Of a stretch of DNA of 64,000 nt, positions 35,431-44,843 are shown in pieces. Location: positions 62,001 to 126,000 of the forward strand of contig CAMVCW010000003.1 of assembly GCA_947166125.1 (NCBI GenBank), read 5' to 3'. Every line of letters begins with the position of its first letter. The stretch's first letter is position 1. This DNA comes from an uncultured Candidatus Saccharibacteria bacterium. Its GTDB lineage: Bacteria > Patescibacteriota > Saccharimonadia > Saccharimonadales > Saccharimonadaceae. The position numbers and the translations under genes were made by a program. The notes beneath the pieces were generated by a model. The model did no database searches. It was not told where the DNA came from and was given only the letters and a program-made list of their open reading frames with translations.

Positions 35431-36909
35431 TTAAGTGTTGATAAACTTATGGCTAGCCAAACGTTCAGCAATATGCCGAGCCGCCGCAGAACGCACTATT
35501 TCCCTACTCTGATCAAAAGAAACTACTGCAGTCAACGGATCTCCAGCCAGCTTACTCGCCGAATAGCTTAAACCATTACTAGTACGGTTCAAATGCGGAT
35601 TGGTAGTTTGGTTCGGATCACCTAGTATCACGATTTTACTATCATTGCCAACCCTAGAGAGCAAAGCCTTAGCTTGTCCGCGTTCCATATCTTGGAATTC
35701 ATCGTAAATCATAAACGATCCACTGATCGAACGGCCACCCATATAGATAATCGGCTCAAACTCAAAGTACCTCTCGCGATATTGTTCTACAAGAGCCTTA
35801 ATTGACAAATTAGACTGGTCACAACCTCCTTTGCGCCTATTTTTGCCACAATCAGAATCCGCAACATCCCGCTTAACGTCCATCAAGCTTATCACAGCCT
35901 CCAGATTATCCAAAATCGGTGCAGCCTGAGGCAAAATCTTATCGATTTTATCGCCCTTCAAGAAACCAATTTCGCGCCCCAATACACCATCTCGTGGACA
36001 AACAAAAATTTCTTTGTATTGCTCGTCCATTACCTGGGCCAGGCCAGTAGCCACCGCGCAAAACGACTTACCAGTGCCAAAAGTACCCGAAGCCACCACG
36101 ATGGGTATCTCCTCCACCGGCGCCAGTAACGCATCAAAGAGCATTGCCTGCCCCGGAGTCTTAGGACGAATACGCTTAAACGCCGGGTTCTTGATTTTCG
36201 TAAAACGCAAAGGCACTATTGCTTCTCCGTTAAATCGGCCAATACTTTGGTAGTTAGAATCCACCTGACCACAAGGATTGAAAACCAATTCAACATACTG
36301 GTTAACTACCAACGGAGTATCTGGGAAAAGTTCATCCCATACATGCTTCGGAATCAAGTGATTCGTCCACCAAAGACTAGCGTAATCCTCCGGAAATAAT
36401 ACCTTTACTCTGCCCGTATATACATCCGGATTAACTCTCGCCACATCGATACGGTTAAACAAAGCTGGAGTCGCCAGCTGATCACTGCCGGTCATAATAG
36501 CGACGTTTTCTTTTCCGAATGTCTCCTGTGCCGCCTTAGCTATAGCAATCGCATGGAACCTAGAGCTACTGTATTTGTCGTGCGAACTCCACTGCATACC
36601 ATGAAAATCCGAGCCTTCGGGCAAATCCTTAAATTTCAAGCGCATGCCATTTTTAAACACAAAGGTATCGCTATCGTTTAAATTCATGGCGCCAGAAATT
36701 TCACCGAAAATATCGGTTAGCTCGCGCGCCGATTCTCCGCGGTTACTTTGCTCATTGTAAAAATCCAAAACCCGATAAAGGTAAAAAGACGGAACATAAA
36801 GCACCCTCGCCTTCGGCTTCGTATTTTTGTCTGGAACAAGAAACTCCGGATCGCTGATCAATACGTCTAGCCCTGGCACGATAAAATCGTGGAAACTACT
36901 AGAATTCAT
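35431..36909 (-). CDS. phoH: PhoH-family ATPase with a PIN-like N-terminus
   Basis: 492 aa from the ATG at 36909, which follows a strong ribosome site (ATAGGAGGTG); an ATG at 36939 would overlap that site. Residues 1-60 resemble a PIN nuclease start (LDVLISDPEFLVP) but the acidic pocket is not clearly complete. The PhoH ATPase follows: GTFGTGKSF (Walker A, about residue 262), MIYDEFQDMERGQ and LGDPNQT. PIN-PhoH proteins are linked to RNA handling and are found paired with toxin-antitoxin genes elsewhere. Single-gene transcript with own terminator. Confidence 0.85.
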   Translation of the reverse strand: MNSSSFHDFIVPGLDVLISDPEFLVPDKNTKPKARVLYVPSFYLYRVLDFYNEQSNRGESARELTDIFGEISGAMNLNDSDTFVFKNGMRLKFKDLPEGSDFHGMQWSSHDKYSSSRFHAIAIAKAAQETFGKENVAIMTGSDQLATPALFNRIDVARVNPDVYTGRVKVLFPEDYASLWWTNHLIPKHVWDELFPDTPLVVNQYVELVFNPCGQVDSNYQSIGRFNGEAIVPLRFTKIKNPAFKRIRPKTPGQAMLFDALLAPVEEIPIVVASGTFGTGKSFCAVATGLAQVMDEQYKEIFVCPRDGVLGREIGFLKGDKIDKILPQAAPILDNLEAVISLMDVKRDVADSDCGKNRRKGGCDQSNLSIKALVEQYRERYFEFEPIIYMGGRSISGSFMIYDEFQDMERGQAKALLSRVGNDSKIVILGDPNQTTNPHLNRTSNGLSYSASKLAGDPLTAVVSFDQSREIVRSAAARHIAERLASHKFINT

Positions 36910-36989
36910 AAAAACACCTCCTATAAAAGTACACTTCAACCAAAAATGGGCATACGCCCACCAGTATCAGATACCCATATTATATCACA

Positions 36990-38321
36990 TTACTTATCGC
37001 TACGGTATGAAAACATTATCGGTGTCCCCATAAACGGATATTTTTCCCGAATTTTCCGCTCCAAAAATCTCTTCCAAGACCAATGCAAAAGCCCTAAGTC
37101 ATGTCCATGCACCACAAACCACGGCGGGCAAGTATCTGTCTGCACGATATACTTCGGTTTTGGCCGTGTGTTTTTTAACCCTGCGGGCGGATGAGCCACT
37201 ATCGCTTCGTTCAAAATTTTATTAAGATCTGAGGTCCTGATTTCCAAGTGTCTATTCGCGTCAATTTCTAGCGCTAATTCAAAAAGTTGCGTCACATTTT
37301 CACCTGTTTCAGAACTAGTGATTAGTACAGGCGCATACGGCAAAAAGTCAAAATCTTTTTCCAAACTATCTATCAAGAAATCCGCCGCCGTGCGATTCCC
37401 TACATTTTCTTCACCAAAATAATTTGTCGGCGTAGATTCATCCAAAAGATCCGACTTTGTCACCACCATAATAATACCCTTACCGGCCTCCACGATCTGC
37501 CCCGCCAAAGATTGGTCTAACTTACTATGTGGCTCCGTAGAATCCACCAACAAAGCACAAATATCCGCTTCTTCTATCGCCGCAAGCGTCCGAATCGCCG
37601 AGAATTTCTCAATCCCCACCTCACGCTTACCAGGCTTTCTCAGCCCCGCCGTATCCAAAATTTCCAATTCCCGCCCCTTATATTTTACCGTCACCCGATT
37701 GATATCCCGCGTTGTCCCCTGCCGACTAGACACTATCGCTTGTTGTTTTTTACCAAGCGTATTAAATAGCGAAGATTTCCCCACATTTGGCCGCCCAATC
37801 AAGGCAATTTTCAAAACATCATCATTTTGCGAAACTTTACCCTTTGGCAATACACTTTTTAATTTATTAATCCCCTGCCCAGTAGTAGCAGATACATAAT
37901 AAATATTTTCCGGCGCAATTCCTAGAGCCCGAAATTCCGTCACCGGCAAAGATTCACCCAAATCGCACTTATTTAGCACCAAATACACCGGCTTACCAGA
38001 GCTTAGCGCATCCTTTGCAATCCTCGCATCACGATGATCAAAATACTTCGCCGAATCCAGCGTCACCAATATCACATCCGCCGCATCAATCGCATCGGCA
38101 ATTTGATCTTGAATTGATGCCTCAAAATCATCATTTGGGTCTTTCAACCCAGCCGTATCTATCAAGATAAAAGAATCATCAATCGTTGCCATCACGTTAT
38201 CACGCGTAGTACCTTCTTCGCGCGCCACAATCGCGATATTTTTGTGCGCCATACGATTAAGAATGCTAGATTTCCCAGCATTTGTTTGTCCGATCAACGC
38301 TACAATTGGCAACTTTTTCAT
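36990..38321 (-). CDS. der: ribosome-assembly GTPase Der (EngA)
   Basis: 443 aa. Tandem GTPase domains needed for 50S subunit maturation: first G domain GQTNAGKSS, DTAGL and NKCD; second GRPNVGKSS, DTAGL and TKSD; then a C-terminal KH-like domain. The first P-loop has Gln-Thr where Arg-Pro is usual. Leaderless promoter TGC-TATAAT, six bases upstream. Confidence 0.96.
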   Translation of the reverse strand: MKKLPIVALIGQTNAGKSSILNRMAHKNIAIVAREEGTTRDNVMATIDDSFILIDTAGLKDPNDDFEASIQDQIADAIDAADVILVTLDSAKYFDHRDARIAKDALSSGKPVYLVLNKCDLGESLPVTEFRALGIAPENIYYVSATTGQGINKLKSVLPKGKVSQNDDVLKIALIGRPNVGKSSLFNTLGKKQQAIVSSRQGTTRDINRVTVKYKGRELEILDTAGLRKPGKREVGIEKFSAIRTLAAIEEADICALLVDSTEPHSKLDQSLAGQIVEAGKGIIMVVTKSDLLDESTPTNYFGEENVGNRTAADFLIDSLEKDFDFLPYAPVLITSSETGENVTQLFELALEIDANRHLEIRTSDLNKILNEAIVAHPPAGLKNTRPKPKYIVQTDTCPPWFVVHGHDLGLLHWSWKRFLERKIREKYPFMGTPIMFSYRSDK

Positions 38322-38327
38322 ATCTAA

Positions 38328-38336
38328 ATTATAGCA
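38328..38336 (-). promoter_or_regulatory. leaderless promoter of der
   Basis: TGC-TATAAT on the minus strand, six bases before the ATG. Confidence 0.75.
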
Positions 38337-38424
38337 GATTTTAGCATAAAAAGCAAGGCTACCGGCCCTCTATGCTTATCTATAAAAATATGTTATAATT
38401 ACATTTCTTGTTTATTTTTTCACA

Positions 38425-38484
38425 CAAAAAATCCCCAACCGGGAACCATAACTTCATTATATCACACTTATGTTAAAATGTCAA
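38425..38484 (-). ncRNA. promoter and mini RNA 3 downstream of tRNA-Glu
   Basis: Minus strand: TTGACA (38479-38484) begins two bases after the tRNA-Glu CCA, with a spacer identical to that at 32885, then TGA-TATAAT (38456-38464). The predicted RNA (about 38449-38425) is only some 25 nt, containing TTCCCGGTTGGGGA and a T tract. It may be a mini RNA or simply a promoter duplicate. Confidence 0.5.
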
Positions 38485-38486
38485 GG

Positions 38487-38563
38487 TGGTGACTCCTGCG
38501 GGAGTCGAACCCGCGATTTTCTGGATGAGAACCAGACGTCCTGGACCACTAGACGAAGGAGCC
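38487..38563 (-). tRNA. tRNA-Glu (CTC)
   Basis: Acceptor GGCTCCT/AGGAGTC, anticodon stem TCTGG/CCAGA with loop TTCTCAT (CTC), T arm GCGGGTTCGACTCCCGC, CCA encoded. The promoter (TGT-TAAAAT near 38625) lies about 55 bases upstream, with a hairpin and a stray copy of GGCTCCT (38604-38610) in the leader. Confidence 0.95.
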
Positions 38564-38637
38564 GAATGTAGTTCCGCAAGAAGTTTGCTTAGCAAATTTC
38601 TTCAGGAGCCACTACCACTATTTTAACACAAATTTAT

Positions 38638-39903
38638 CTAATATTCAATACCCCCATACGCTGGTACCGCCGAGACAATTGTCTGCCCAGGCGCCAAAGC
38701 AATTTCCGCACCACCCTCGCCAAAGAATTTTATTTGTTGATCTTTAGCGCCTTTAGCCCAAGATCCTTTAATAGCAGTGCCATTTTGAAAAATATATGCA
38801 TCACCAGTCCCTATAGTAGTAATACTTTCATGGTAATTATCCGCCGCTTTGCTTTCCTGTACTACCATTGCCACCACTACTGCCGGTGACATTTGCGTCA
38901 ACCTACATACATCCTCCGGATTTTTCTCGCCCAAATCCACCGCGTCACACTCGTACACATCATGAGCCACTCCAGAACCGTAACTTCGATTATAAGTATT
39001 AGTCTCCGCATTGTAATCATAATGTACATTAAAGTTTGCCCATCCACCAAAATTTAAATTAATGCTCGTAACATCTGCCACGGTTTCGGAGGTATCACCC
39101 GCAGCCATCTTAACGATATTTAACTTTTCTTTTACTCCTGCATCTACCCTAGATTTACCAGATTCATCTGGCGTCATCCGTGCAAATCCCTGAATATTAG
39201 AAGTATCGTAACCATAATCTGCACTAAATTGTTTCAAATACGTAGCCGTAGTAAACAAATTATTCCATAACCTAGTACCATAAGTTCCGCGATACATATA
39301 GGTATAATCTTCGGATAAATCTTTATAGCCACCAGACTGCACCGCCACCAAGGCATCATGCGCACCACCAGCATGCACAATCGTGCAATCAAACGGAGTA
39401 TCCCACTCTAAATAATACATCCGAAGTGATCTAATCGGCCCAATCACTGCAGATGTTGGATTCTGATATATTGCCGCAAACCGCGTAATACCGGCCTCTG
39501 CAATGGCCTCGAATATCACACCAGCCTGCGTTAATCCCGCCTGTGGCCGCGCACCGTCCGTACCGTTTGGTGTCTGGATACAATATGCCGGAGCCGTTTT
39601 TAATGATGCATCCGCCAAAGGCTCACCAGTCAAATCGCTATAAACTGCATTATCTTTTTCCTCATTGCCAATTTGTGGAAATTTTAATTCACCAGCAACT
39701 TTGCCCCCACCAAAAATACCTACTACCAAACAAACTACACCACCAATTATCCCCACAATACCGCTCACAAGAAACGCAATACTCTTTTTACCCCAATCAG
39801 ATTTTTTTCTAGTCTTTTCATCACCGCCAAACGCTTCAGCCAAATCCATCTCTATATGTTCCCCGTTTTTAGCTACTTTTATTGGTTGTTTTTCCACCGT
39901 CAT
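38638..39903 (-). CDS. DUF3048 (YerB-like) membrane-anchored protein
   Basis: 421 aa. Basic/acidic cytosolic N-terminus, one helix at about 46-68, then a DUF3048 domain in two parts: IFEAIAEAGITRFAAIYQ, GPIRSLRMYYLEW and HAGGAHDAL. YerB of Bacillus is the best-known member; the activity is not established. Located outside the membrane. GGAG lies ten bases before the ATG, and TGT-TAAAAT further up gives a leader of about 20 nt. Confidence 0.8.
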   Translation of the reverse strand: MTVEKQPIKVAKNGEHIEMDLAEAFGGDEKTRKKSDWGKKSIAFLVSGIVGIIGGVVCLVVGIFGGGKVAGELKFPQIGNEEKDNAVYSDLTGEPLADASLKTAPAYCIQTPNGTDGARPQAGLTQAGVIFEAIAEAGITRFAAIYQNPTSAVIGPIRSLRMYYLEWDTPFDCTIVHAGGAHDALVAVQSGGYKDLSEDYTYMYRGTYGTRLWNNLFTTATYLKQFSADYGYDTSNIQGFARMTPDESGKSRVDAGVKEKLNIVKMAAGDTSETVADVTSINLNFGGWANFNVHYDYNAETNTYNRSYGSGVAHDVYECDAVDLGEKNPEDVCRLTQMSPAVVVAMVVQESKAADNYHESITTIGTGDAYIFQNGTAIKGSWAKGAKDQQIKFFGEGGAEIALAPGQTIVSAVPAYGGIEY

Positions 39904-39953
39904 ATGAGCTCCAAATTACTTATATTTATTTTAACACAAATCCATTATGGTTG

Positions 39954-39962
39954 TGCTATAAT
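39954..39962 (+). promoter_or_regulatory. leaderless promoter of the 39969 gene
   Basis: TGC-TATAAT with six bases to the ATG; this fixes the start of the gene. Confidence 0.75.
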
Positions 39963-39968
39963 AAATAT

Positions 39969-40928
39969 ATGCTTAAAAGGATTGCTAGAGCTGCGACGGT
40001 GCTAGTGCTTATGGGTACTCTATTTTTCCTCTTCCCGTCAAAATCCGCCATCGTTCATGCGGAAAATCCTGCCAATGTTACTTTCCAAGTCAACGTACAA
40101 GAAGTATTATCTGTATCTATTACCACACCCACCAACTGGGCCAAGGGCAATATTAACAATTTTTTGCGCAACGAAGTCACTCTAGCTGTCACGTCTAACC
40201 ATATCGATGGTTTCACTGCTTCTATGATCTCCAGCGATACTAATGCCGAGCTCCATCACTCATCCAAAGCCAACACTGTTATTCCTACCTTCGATGATAA
40301 CGAATCTCATACTTGCACCGACAATACTACCTGTCCTGAATTCCCCGCAAATAAATGGGGCTTTGCAATTAACGCTGGCGCAAACACCGACGACGTATAT
40401 AATCAAATACCCAAAGCCAGTGGCGCACCAACCACGCTCATTAGCAATGCTCAAAGCACCGGCCAAACCCCTATCACCTCTCGTGATATTTACTTTGGCT
40501 CCAAATCCGACATCACTCAAGCTTCCGGCACCTATTCTGGTACCGTTATATTTTATGTAGTTTCTGGCATTATTGACAATACCAATAACACCAATCCAAA
40601 CCCACCCGTCAACCCAACCACCGATGGTTCTAGCACTCCTACTTATGCTAATGGTCAGACTGTGCAAACCGCCACCACAGAAAATCGCAACAGTAATAGC
40701 CAAGTCGTTTCTACTACCACTACTACTACCATCAACGAAGGCGACGCTACCAGCTCTTACCAGGAGCCTGCCGGTATCACTGATAGTACCAGTTCCAATA
40801 TTTACGACGGCTCCATGCTTAACACCGTCCTCGCCACTACAGCTTCCGTAGCTGCCGCTTCAGGCCTCATCTTCTTCATCCTTGCCAAACGCAAGAAAGA
40901 CGATGACGATGAAGAAGAAACCACATAA
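39969..40928 (+). CDS. secreted surface protein with C-terminal anchor
   Basis: 319 aa from the ATG at 39969; an in-frame start 87 bases upstream is rejected because the -10 box lies between. Signal peptide (residues 1-32, ending VHAEN), a beta-rich domain beginning VTFQVNVQEVLSVSITTP, a Pro/Thr linker (PNPPVNPTTDGSSTPT) and a C-terminal helix (LNTVLATTASVAAASGLIFFILA) with a tail KRKKDDDDEEETT. No LPXTG motif is seen, so the helix itself may hold it. The fold is not recognised; WxL-like or pilin-like surface proteins are possibilities. Confidence 0.7.
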   Translation: MLKRIARAATVLVLMGTLFFLFPSKSAIVHAENPANVTFQVNVQEVLSVSITTPTNWAKGNINNFLRNEVTLAVTSNHIDGFTASMISSDTNAELHHSSKANTVIPTFDDNESHTCTDNTTCPEFPANKWGFAINAGANTDDVYNQIPKASGAPTTLISNAQSTGQTPITSRDIYFGSKSDITQASGTYSGTVIFYVVSGIIDNTNNTNPNPPVNPTTDGSSTPTYANGQTVQTATTENRNSNSQVVSTTTTTTINEGDATSSYQEPAGITDSTSSNIYDGSMLNTVLATTASVAAASGLIFFILAKRKKDDDDEEETT

Positions 40929-40931
40929 ATA

Positions 40932-40940
40932 TGTTATAAT
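40932..40940 (+). promoter_or_regulatory. leaderless promoter of gltX
   Basis: TGT-TATAAT with seven bases to the ATG at 40948. Confidence 0.75.
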
Positions 40941-40947
40941 ATAATAT

Positions 40948-42387
40948 ATGGAAATTATTACTAGGTTTGCCCCTAGTCCTACGGGGTATATTCATATCGG
41001 CAACGTCCGTTCTGCCATCTATCCTTATCTTCTCGCCAAACAAAATAAAGGCAAGATGATTTTGCGCATCGAAGATACCGACCGTGCTCGCTATGTAGAA
41101 GGTGCCACAAAATTAATAGAAGACACTCTGGAATGGCTCGGTCTCAATTGGGATGAAGGTCCCATTGTGGGTGGCCCACACGGCCCTTATTTTCAAAGCG
41201 AGCGTATGGAAATTTATCACAAATGGGCTCGCAAATTAATTGAATCTGGCCGTGCTTATGCCGACCCTACTCCACCAGAACAAATTGCTCAGCATCGCGA
41301 AAAATGCAATCAAGAAAAAATTCCGTTTCTTTATCGCAACTTCCGTCCAGAAAACACTCCGGAATGGAAGCCGGGCATTCCTCTGCGCTTCAAAGCCGAG
41401 CCAAAATCCTATACTTGGCACGACGAAGTCATGGGGGATATGCACGCTGGTCCAGAGGTCTTAGACGACATCATACTTATTAAAAAAGATGGTTACCCTA
41501 CTTATAACTTCGCCCACATTGTAGACGATGCTGAAATGGGCGTCACACATGTCATGCGTGGCGTAGAATATTTATCCAGCACGCCAAATTATTTGGCACT
41601 GTACGAAGCACTACATCTCGCACAACCTAAACTTGTTTCCCTTCCGCACATTTTAGCGCCACAAGGCAATAAAAAACTCGGCAAACGCGATGGCGCTAAA
41701 TCCGTCACCGAATATCGCGACGATGGCGTTTTAGCTGAAGCCATGCTAAATTATCTTGCCTGCCTTGGCTGGAACGACGGTACCGAGCAAGAAATCTACA
41801 CCAAAGATGAACTCATCAAAAATTTCTCGTTAGAGCGCATTCAGAATTCTGGCGCCCGTTACGACGAAACAAAATTACTCTGGCTAAACGGCCAATGGAT
41901 TCGCCGTATTTTTACCGAACAAGGCGCCGAAGCTCTTTATACTCGCACCACTAATTTCTGGCCAGAAATCGCCAATGATTTTTCTGACGAATACAAAATC
42001 AAAGTTCTATCCATTATTTACGATCGCCTTAAAACTCTTTCCGATCTTCGCGAAATGACCACTTATTTCTTTGAAGATCCCCGCATAGATATAGATACGT
42101 TAATCAACAATAAATTTATTAAAAAACTTTCCGAAGCCGAAATAGAAGAGCTACTTAAACTAACTATTGCCAAACTCACCGATCTCAAAGAGTGGAACGC
42201 CGACAATATCCAAACAATACTAAACGAGCTACTAACGAAAACTGGCAAAAAACCAGCTGAACTCTTTAGCCTCATCCGTATCGCTATTAGTTTTGCGCCA
42301 TTTAGTCCAGCGCTAAATCTCACCATGGATGTTTTGGGACGCGATATCACCCTCGCCCGTCTCAATGCCGTCGCTCGCAGCATTTAA
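40948..42387 (+). CDS. gltX: glutamyl-tRNA synthetase
   Basis: 479 aa. Charges tRNA-Glu and, if a GatCAB amidotransferase is present elsewhere, also tRNA-Gln. Class I motifs: FAPSPTGYIHIGNVRSA (HIGH-type, about residues 6-22) and KKLGKRDGAKSV (KMSKS-type, about 243). C-terminal anticodon-binding domain present. Leaderless promoter. Confidence 0.96.
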   Translation: MEIITRFAPSPTGYIHIGNVRSAIYPYLLAKQNKGKMILRIEDTDRARYVEGATKLIEDTLEWLGLNWDEGPIVGGPHGPYFQSERMEIYHKWARKLIESGRAYADPTPPEQIAQHREKCNQEKIPFLYRNFRPENTPEWKPGIPLRFKAEPKSYTWHDEVMGDMHAGPEVLDDIILIKKDGYPTYNFAHIVDDAEMGVTHVMRGVEYLSSTPNYLALYEALHLAQPKLVSLPHILAPQGNKKLGKRDGAKSVTEYRDDGVLAEAMLNYLACLGWNDGTEQEIYTKDELIKNFSLERIQNSGARYDETKLLWLNGQWIRRIFTEQGAEALYTRTTNFWPEIANDFSDEYKIKVLSIIYDRLKTLSDLREMTTYFFEDPRIDIDTLINNKFIKKLSEAEIEELLKLTIAKLTDLKEWNADNIQTILNELLTKTGKKPAELFSLIRIAISFAPFSPALNLTMDVLGRDITLARLNAVARSI

Positions 42388-42390
42388 ACC

Positions 42391-42471
42391 AAAACAGAAA
42401 CAGAATTCACTTCCGTTTCTGTTTTTAACCTAGTTTTCCTTGCTAAACTTTCTTTTTCCGAAAAGAAAGTT
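42391..42471. terminator. double hairpin between gltX and the 42477 gene
   Basis: AAAACAGAAAC/GTTTCTGTTTT with loop AGAATTCACTTCC, then AACTTTCTTTTT/AAAGAAAGTT. Convergent terminator; the same module occurs at 27895. Confidence 0.75.
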
Positions 42472-42476
42472 CAAGG

Positions 42477-43328
42477 TTATAAAGATGTCGCAATTGTATT
42501 GATTTGTTTCTTGGTTAACGATCCTGCAGTCGTATCAATTTTATACACCACACCACCATTCACCCAGGCCGCATCACTGCCACTTATATATATAGTAAGC
42601 CCTTGTTCGCGCACTGTAGAATAATTTTCACCATATTCGTCTTTCACGAAATTAGTCAAAAGAGCATTGGAATCCCACGATGATTGTTCTTCAATCAAAG
42701 AAAACGCATCACCCGTACCAGAATTCTTAAAATTCAAGGTTATTTTTCCATCTTCGGAAGTAATATCCGATAAGCTAAAATCACGTGGCACATAGCCAGG
42801 ATATTTTGCATCTATACCAGTTTGCATTGCCGCTACCCGCATAGAGATATCCGGCATGTTCAAATTCACAAAATACACAATTGCAAACACCGCCGCTGCC
42901 GCACAAGAAAGTGCCAGTACTACACGCCCCAACCCAAAATGTACCTTTGGTGCTTTTTGTTTCTTTGTCTTTTTGGCTTCACTTTCAGAAGTTTTAGCTG
43001 CATTCGCCAACGCTTTCTTGATAGCTTGGTCTTTCAATTCTTTAGCTGTCATCTTACTCACCACAGGCGCCGCAGTGCGTTCCTGCATTTTATTAATTGC
43101 CGATACTTGCATTGGATGCGCCACTACTGGAGCCACCGGCTGAGTATCCTGCATTTTCTTCACATCTATCGCAGAATTAAAATGTTTTACTTTAGAACTT
43201 CGCTTCACAGAAACCATCACATCCGCACTTTTCACTGGTCTTTTTACGTACCTACGATTGAGTGTAGTAGAAGCCTGCACCTTACGATGCGTAGCCGTCG
43301 CTGAATGTGTAGTATCTGATTTTTGCAT
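42477..43328 (-). CDS. single-helix membrane protein of unknown function
   Basis: 283 aa from the ATG at 43328, chosen because GAGGTGAAA lies just before it; an upstream ATG (43382) has no site. A long basic, disordered N-terminus (about 130 residues with many Lys, Ala, Thr, Val) precedes one helix (VVLALSCAAAAVFAIVYFV) and a compact outer domain (MRVAAMQTGIDAKYPGYVPRDF..). The outer domain recalls DUF4367-type sequences only vaguely. The -10 TGATTAATAT-like box at about 43345 would give a short leader. Confidence 0.6.
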   Translation of the reverse strand: MQKSDTTHSATATHRKVQASTTLNRRYVKRPVKSADVMVSVKRSSKVKHFNSAIDVKKMQDTQPVAPVVAHPMQVSAINKMQERTAAPVVSKMTAKELKDQAIKKALANAAKTSESEAKKTKKQKAPKVHFGLGRVVLALSCAAAAVFAIVYFVNLNMPDISMRVAAMQTGIDAKYPGYVPRDFSLSDITSEDGKITLNFKNSGTGDAFSLIEEQSSWDSNALLTNFVKDEYGENYSTVREQGLTIYISGSDAAWVNGGVVYKIDTTAGSLTKKQINTIATSL

Positions 43329-43403
43329 TTTCACCTCGCTTATTCTTATATTAATCATACTCTTTCCCAACACAAAACGCAAGAGCTAATTTTATGAAAA
43401 ATA

Positions 43404-43412
43404 TGTTATAAT
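43404..43412 (+). promoter_or_regulatory. leaderless promoter of the 43421 gene
   Basis: TGT-TATAAT with eight bases to the ATG. Confidence 0.65.
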
Positions 43413-43420
43413 ATTGTCAT

Positions 43421-44824
43421 ATGGATCCAGAACGAGCTAAACGCCGCCAAAGCGCAAAAATTATTATATCTGAAACCATTATGGTACTCGCCGTAGTAAT
43501 TACGGTTACTATGCTGGCTTTTATCGTTTCCGGATATTGGCTTAATTCAGATTTCAAGGTAGAACGTAACGGCCTTTTGCAAATTTCTTCCGTGCCCACC
43601 GGCGCAGATATATATATAGATGGCGATTCGTCCTGGCTCCAACGCACCAATACTTCCAAAGTACTTTCATCTGGCGAACACAGCGTAAAACTCACCAAAG
43701 ACGGTTATGATTCTTGGCAAAAAACCATCAATATTTCCGAAGGCTTACTTTATCGCATTCATTACCCGCGCCTTTTCCTTCAAAACAGAACCCCAGAAAG
43801 CCTGCTAGACGTTACCGGCACCACACTCGCCACCACTTCTCCAGACCATAATTCCCTTATTCTCATCAATAGCACCACTGAGTGGAGTTTTATCAATCTA
43901 GATTCCGATGAAATCAAGCCAGAGCCAATAGATATCTCCCAAATTTTCTCTAGCGTTAGCCTTGCACCAGATGCCACCACCGGTCTTTTTACCGGCACAA
44001 TTCAAGACATTAAGTGGGATTACGATGGCACACATGCACTTTTCAAAATCAGTAACACCGACGCCACCGAATGGGTACTTCTAGATGTTAGAAATCCCGC
44101 CAAAAGCATCAATCTTACCAGAGAATTTGGCGCCAATTTTAACGAAATTCAGATCCTAGATAATTCATCCAATAATCTTCTAGCTATCAGAAACGGCAAT
44201 CTCCACAAAATAGATGTCTCCGGCAAATCTATCTCCGCCGTACTCGCAGAAAATGTCACCAATTTCGACCATTATAATAACGAAATTGTATTTTCTGCCA
44301 CCACCACATCAGAAGCTCCAGTCAATTATATAGGCCTCCTCAAACTTGGTGATGACAAAATCACCACTCTAGAAGAGACCAATTCCCCAGTTTTAGTTAC
44401 TCTTAGTAGATTTTACGACGACAAATACATTACCGTACTTTCAGATCGTCTAGTTTCTCTTTACAAAAAAGAAGATTTCACCAAGATCAAAGATTTTGAG
44501 CTCACGTTCCAGCCCACTTCTATCAAAGTCGGCCACAACGGTGAATTTATCACTATGTCCCTAGGCAACCAAATCGCCACTCTAGATATGGAAGCTATGT
44601 CTGTTACGGAATGGCAGCCGTCCGGCACACGTTTTGGTTGGATAGACAACGACATGGTCTACGCCGTCGCAGATAATTCCCTTATTGTCTATGATTTCGA
44701 CGGCTACAATCAACGCACCATCGCTAGTAACGTATCCGAACATTTCCCGGCTGCCATCACCAATAATAAATGGCTATATTATTTCAGCGACAACACTCTA
44801 ATTCGTGAGAAAATCACCGATTAG
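43421..44824 (+). CDS. membrane-anchored PEGA-domain beta-propeller-like protein
   Basis: 467 aa. One helix at about 16-42, then a PEGA domain (ISSVPTGADIYIDGDSS .. GEHSVKLTKDGYDSW, about 55-105), then roughly 350 residues of repeated beta units (for example SPDHNSLILINS, WDYDGTHALFKI), which suggests a beta-propeller facing outward. Such proteins are usually surface or wall associated. Single gene, convergent with the sortase gene. Confidence 0.7.
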   Translation: MDPERAKRRQSAKIIISETIMVLAVVITVTMLAFIVSGYWLNSDFKVERNGLLQISSVPTGADIYIDGDSSWLQRTNTSKVLSSGEHSVKLTKDGYDSWQKTINISEGLLYRIHYPRLFLQNRTPESLLDVTGTTLATTSPDHNSLILINSTTEWSFINLDSDEIKPEPIDISQIFSSVSLAPDATTGLFTGTIQDIKWDYDGTHALFKISNTDATEWVLLDVRNPAKSINLTREFGANFNEIQILDNSSNNLLAIRNGNLHKIDVSGKSISAVLAENVTNFDHYNNEIVFSATTTSEAPVNYIGLLKLGDDKITTLEETNSPVLVTLSRFYDDKYITVLSDRLVSLYKKEDFTKIKDFELTFQPTSIKVGHNGEFITMSLGNQIATLDMEAMSVTEWQPSGTRFGWIDNDMVYAVADNSLIVYDFDGYNQRTIASNVSEHFPAAITNNKWLYYFSDNTLIREKITD

Positions 44825-44843
44825 CCACACTAATAACAACTAA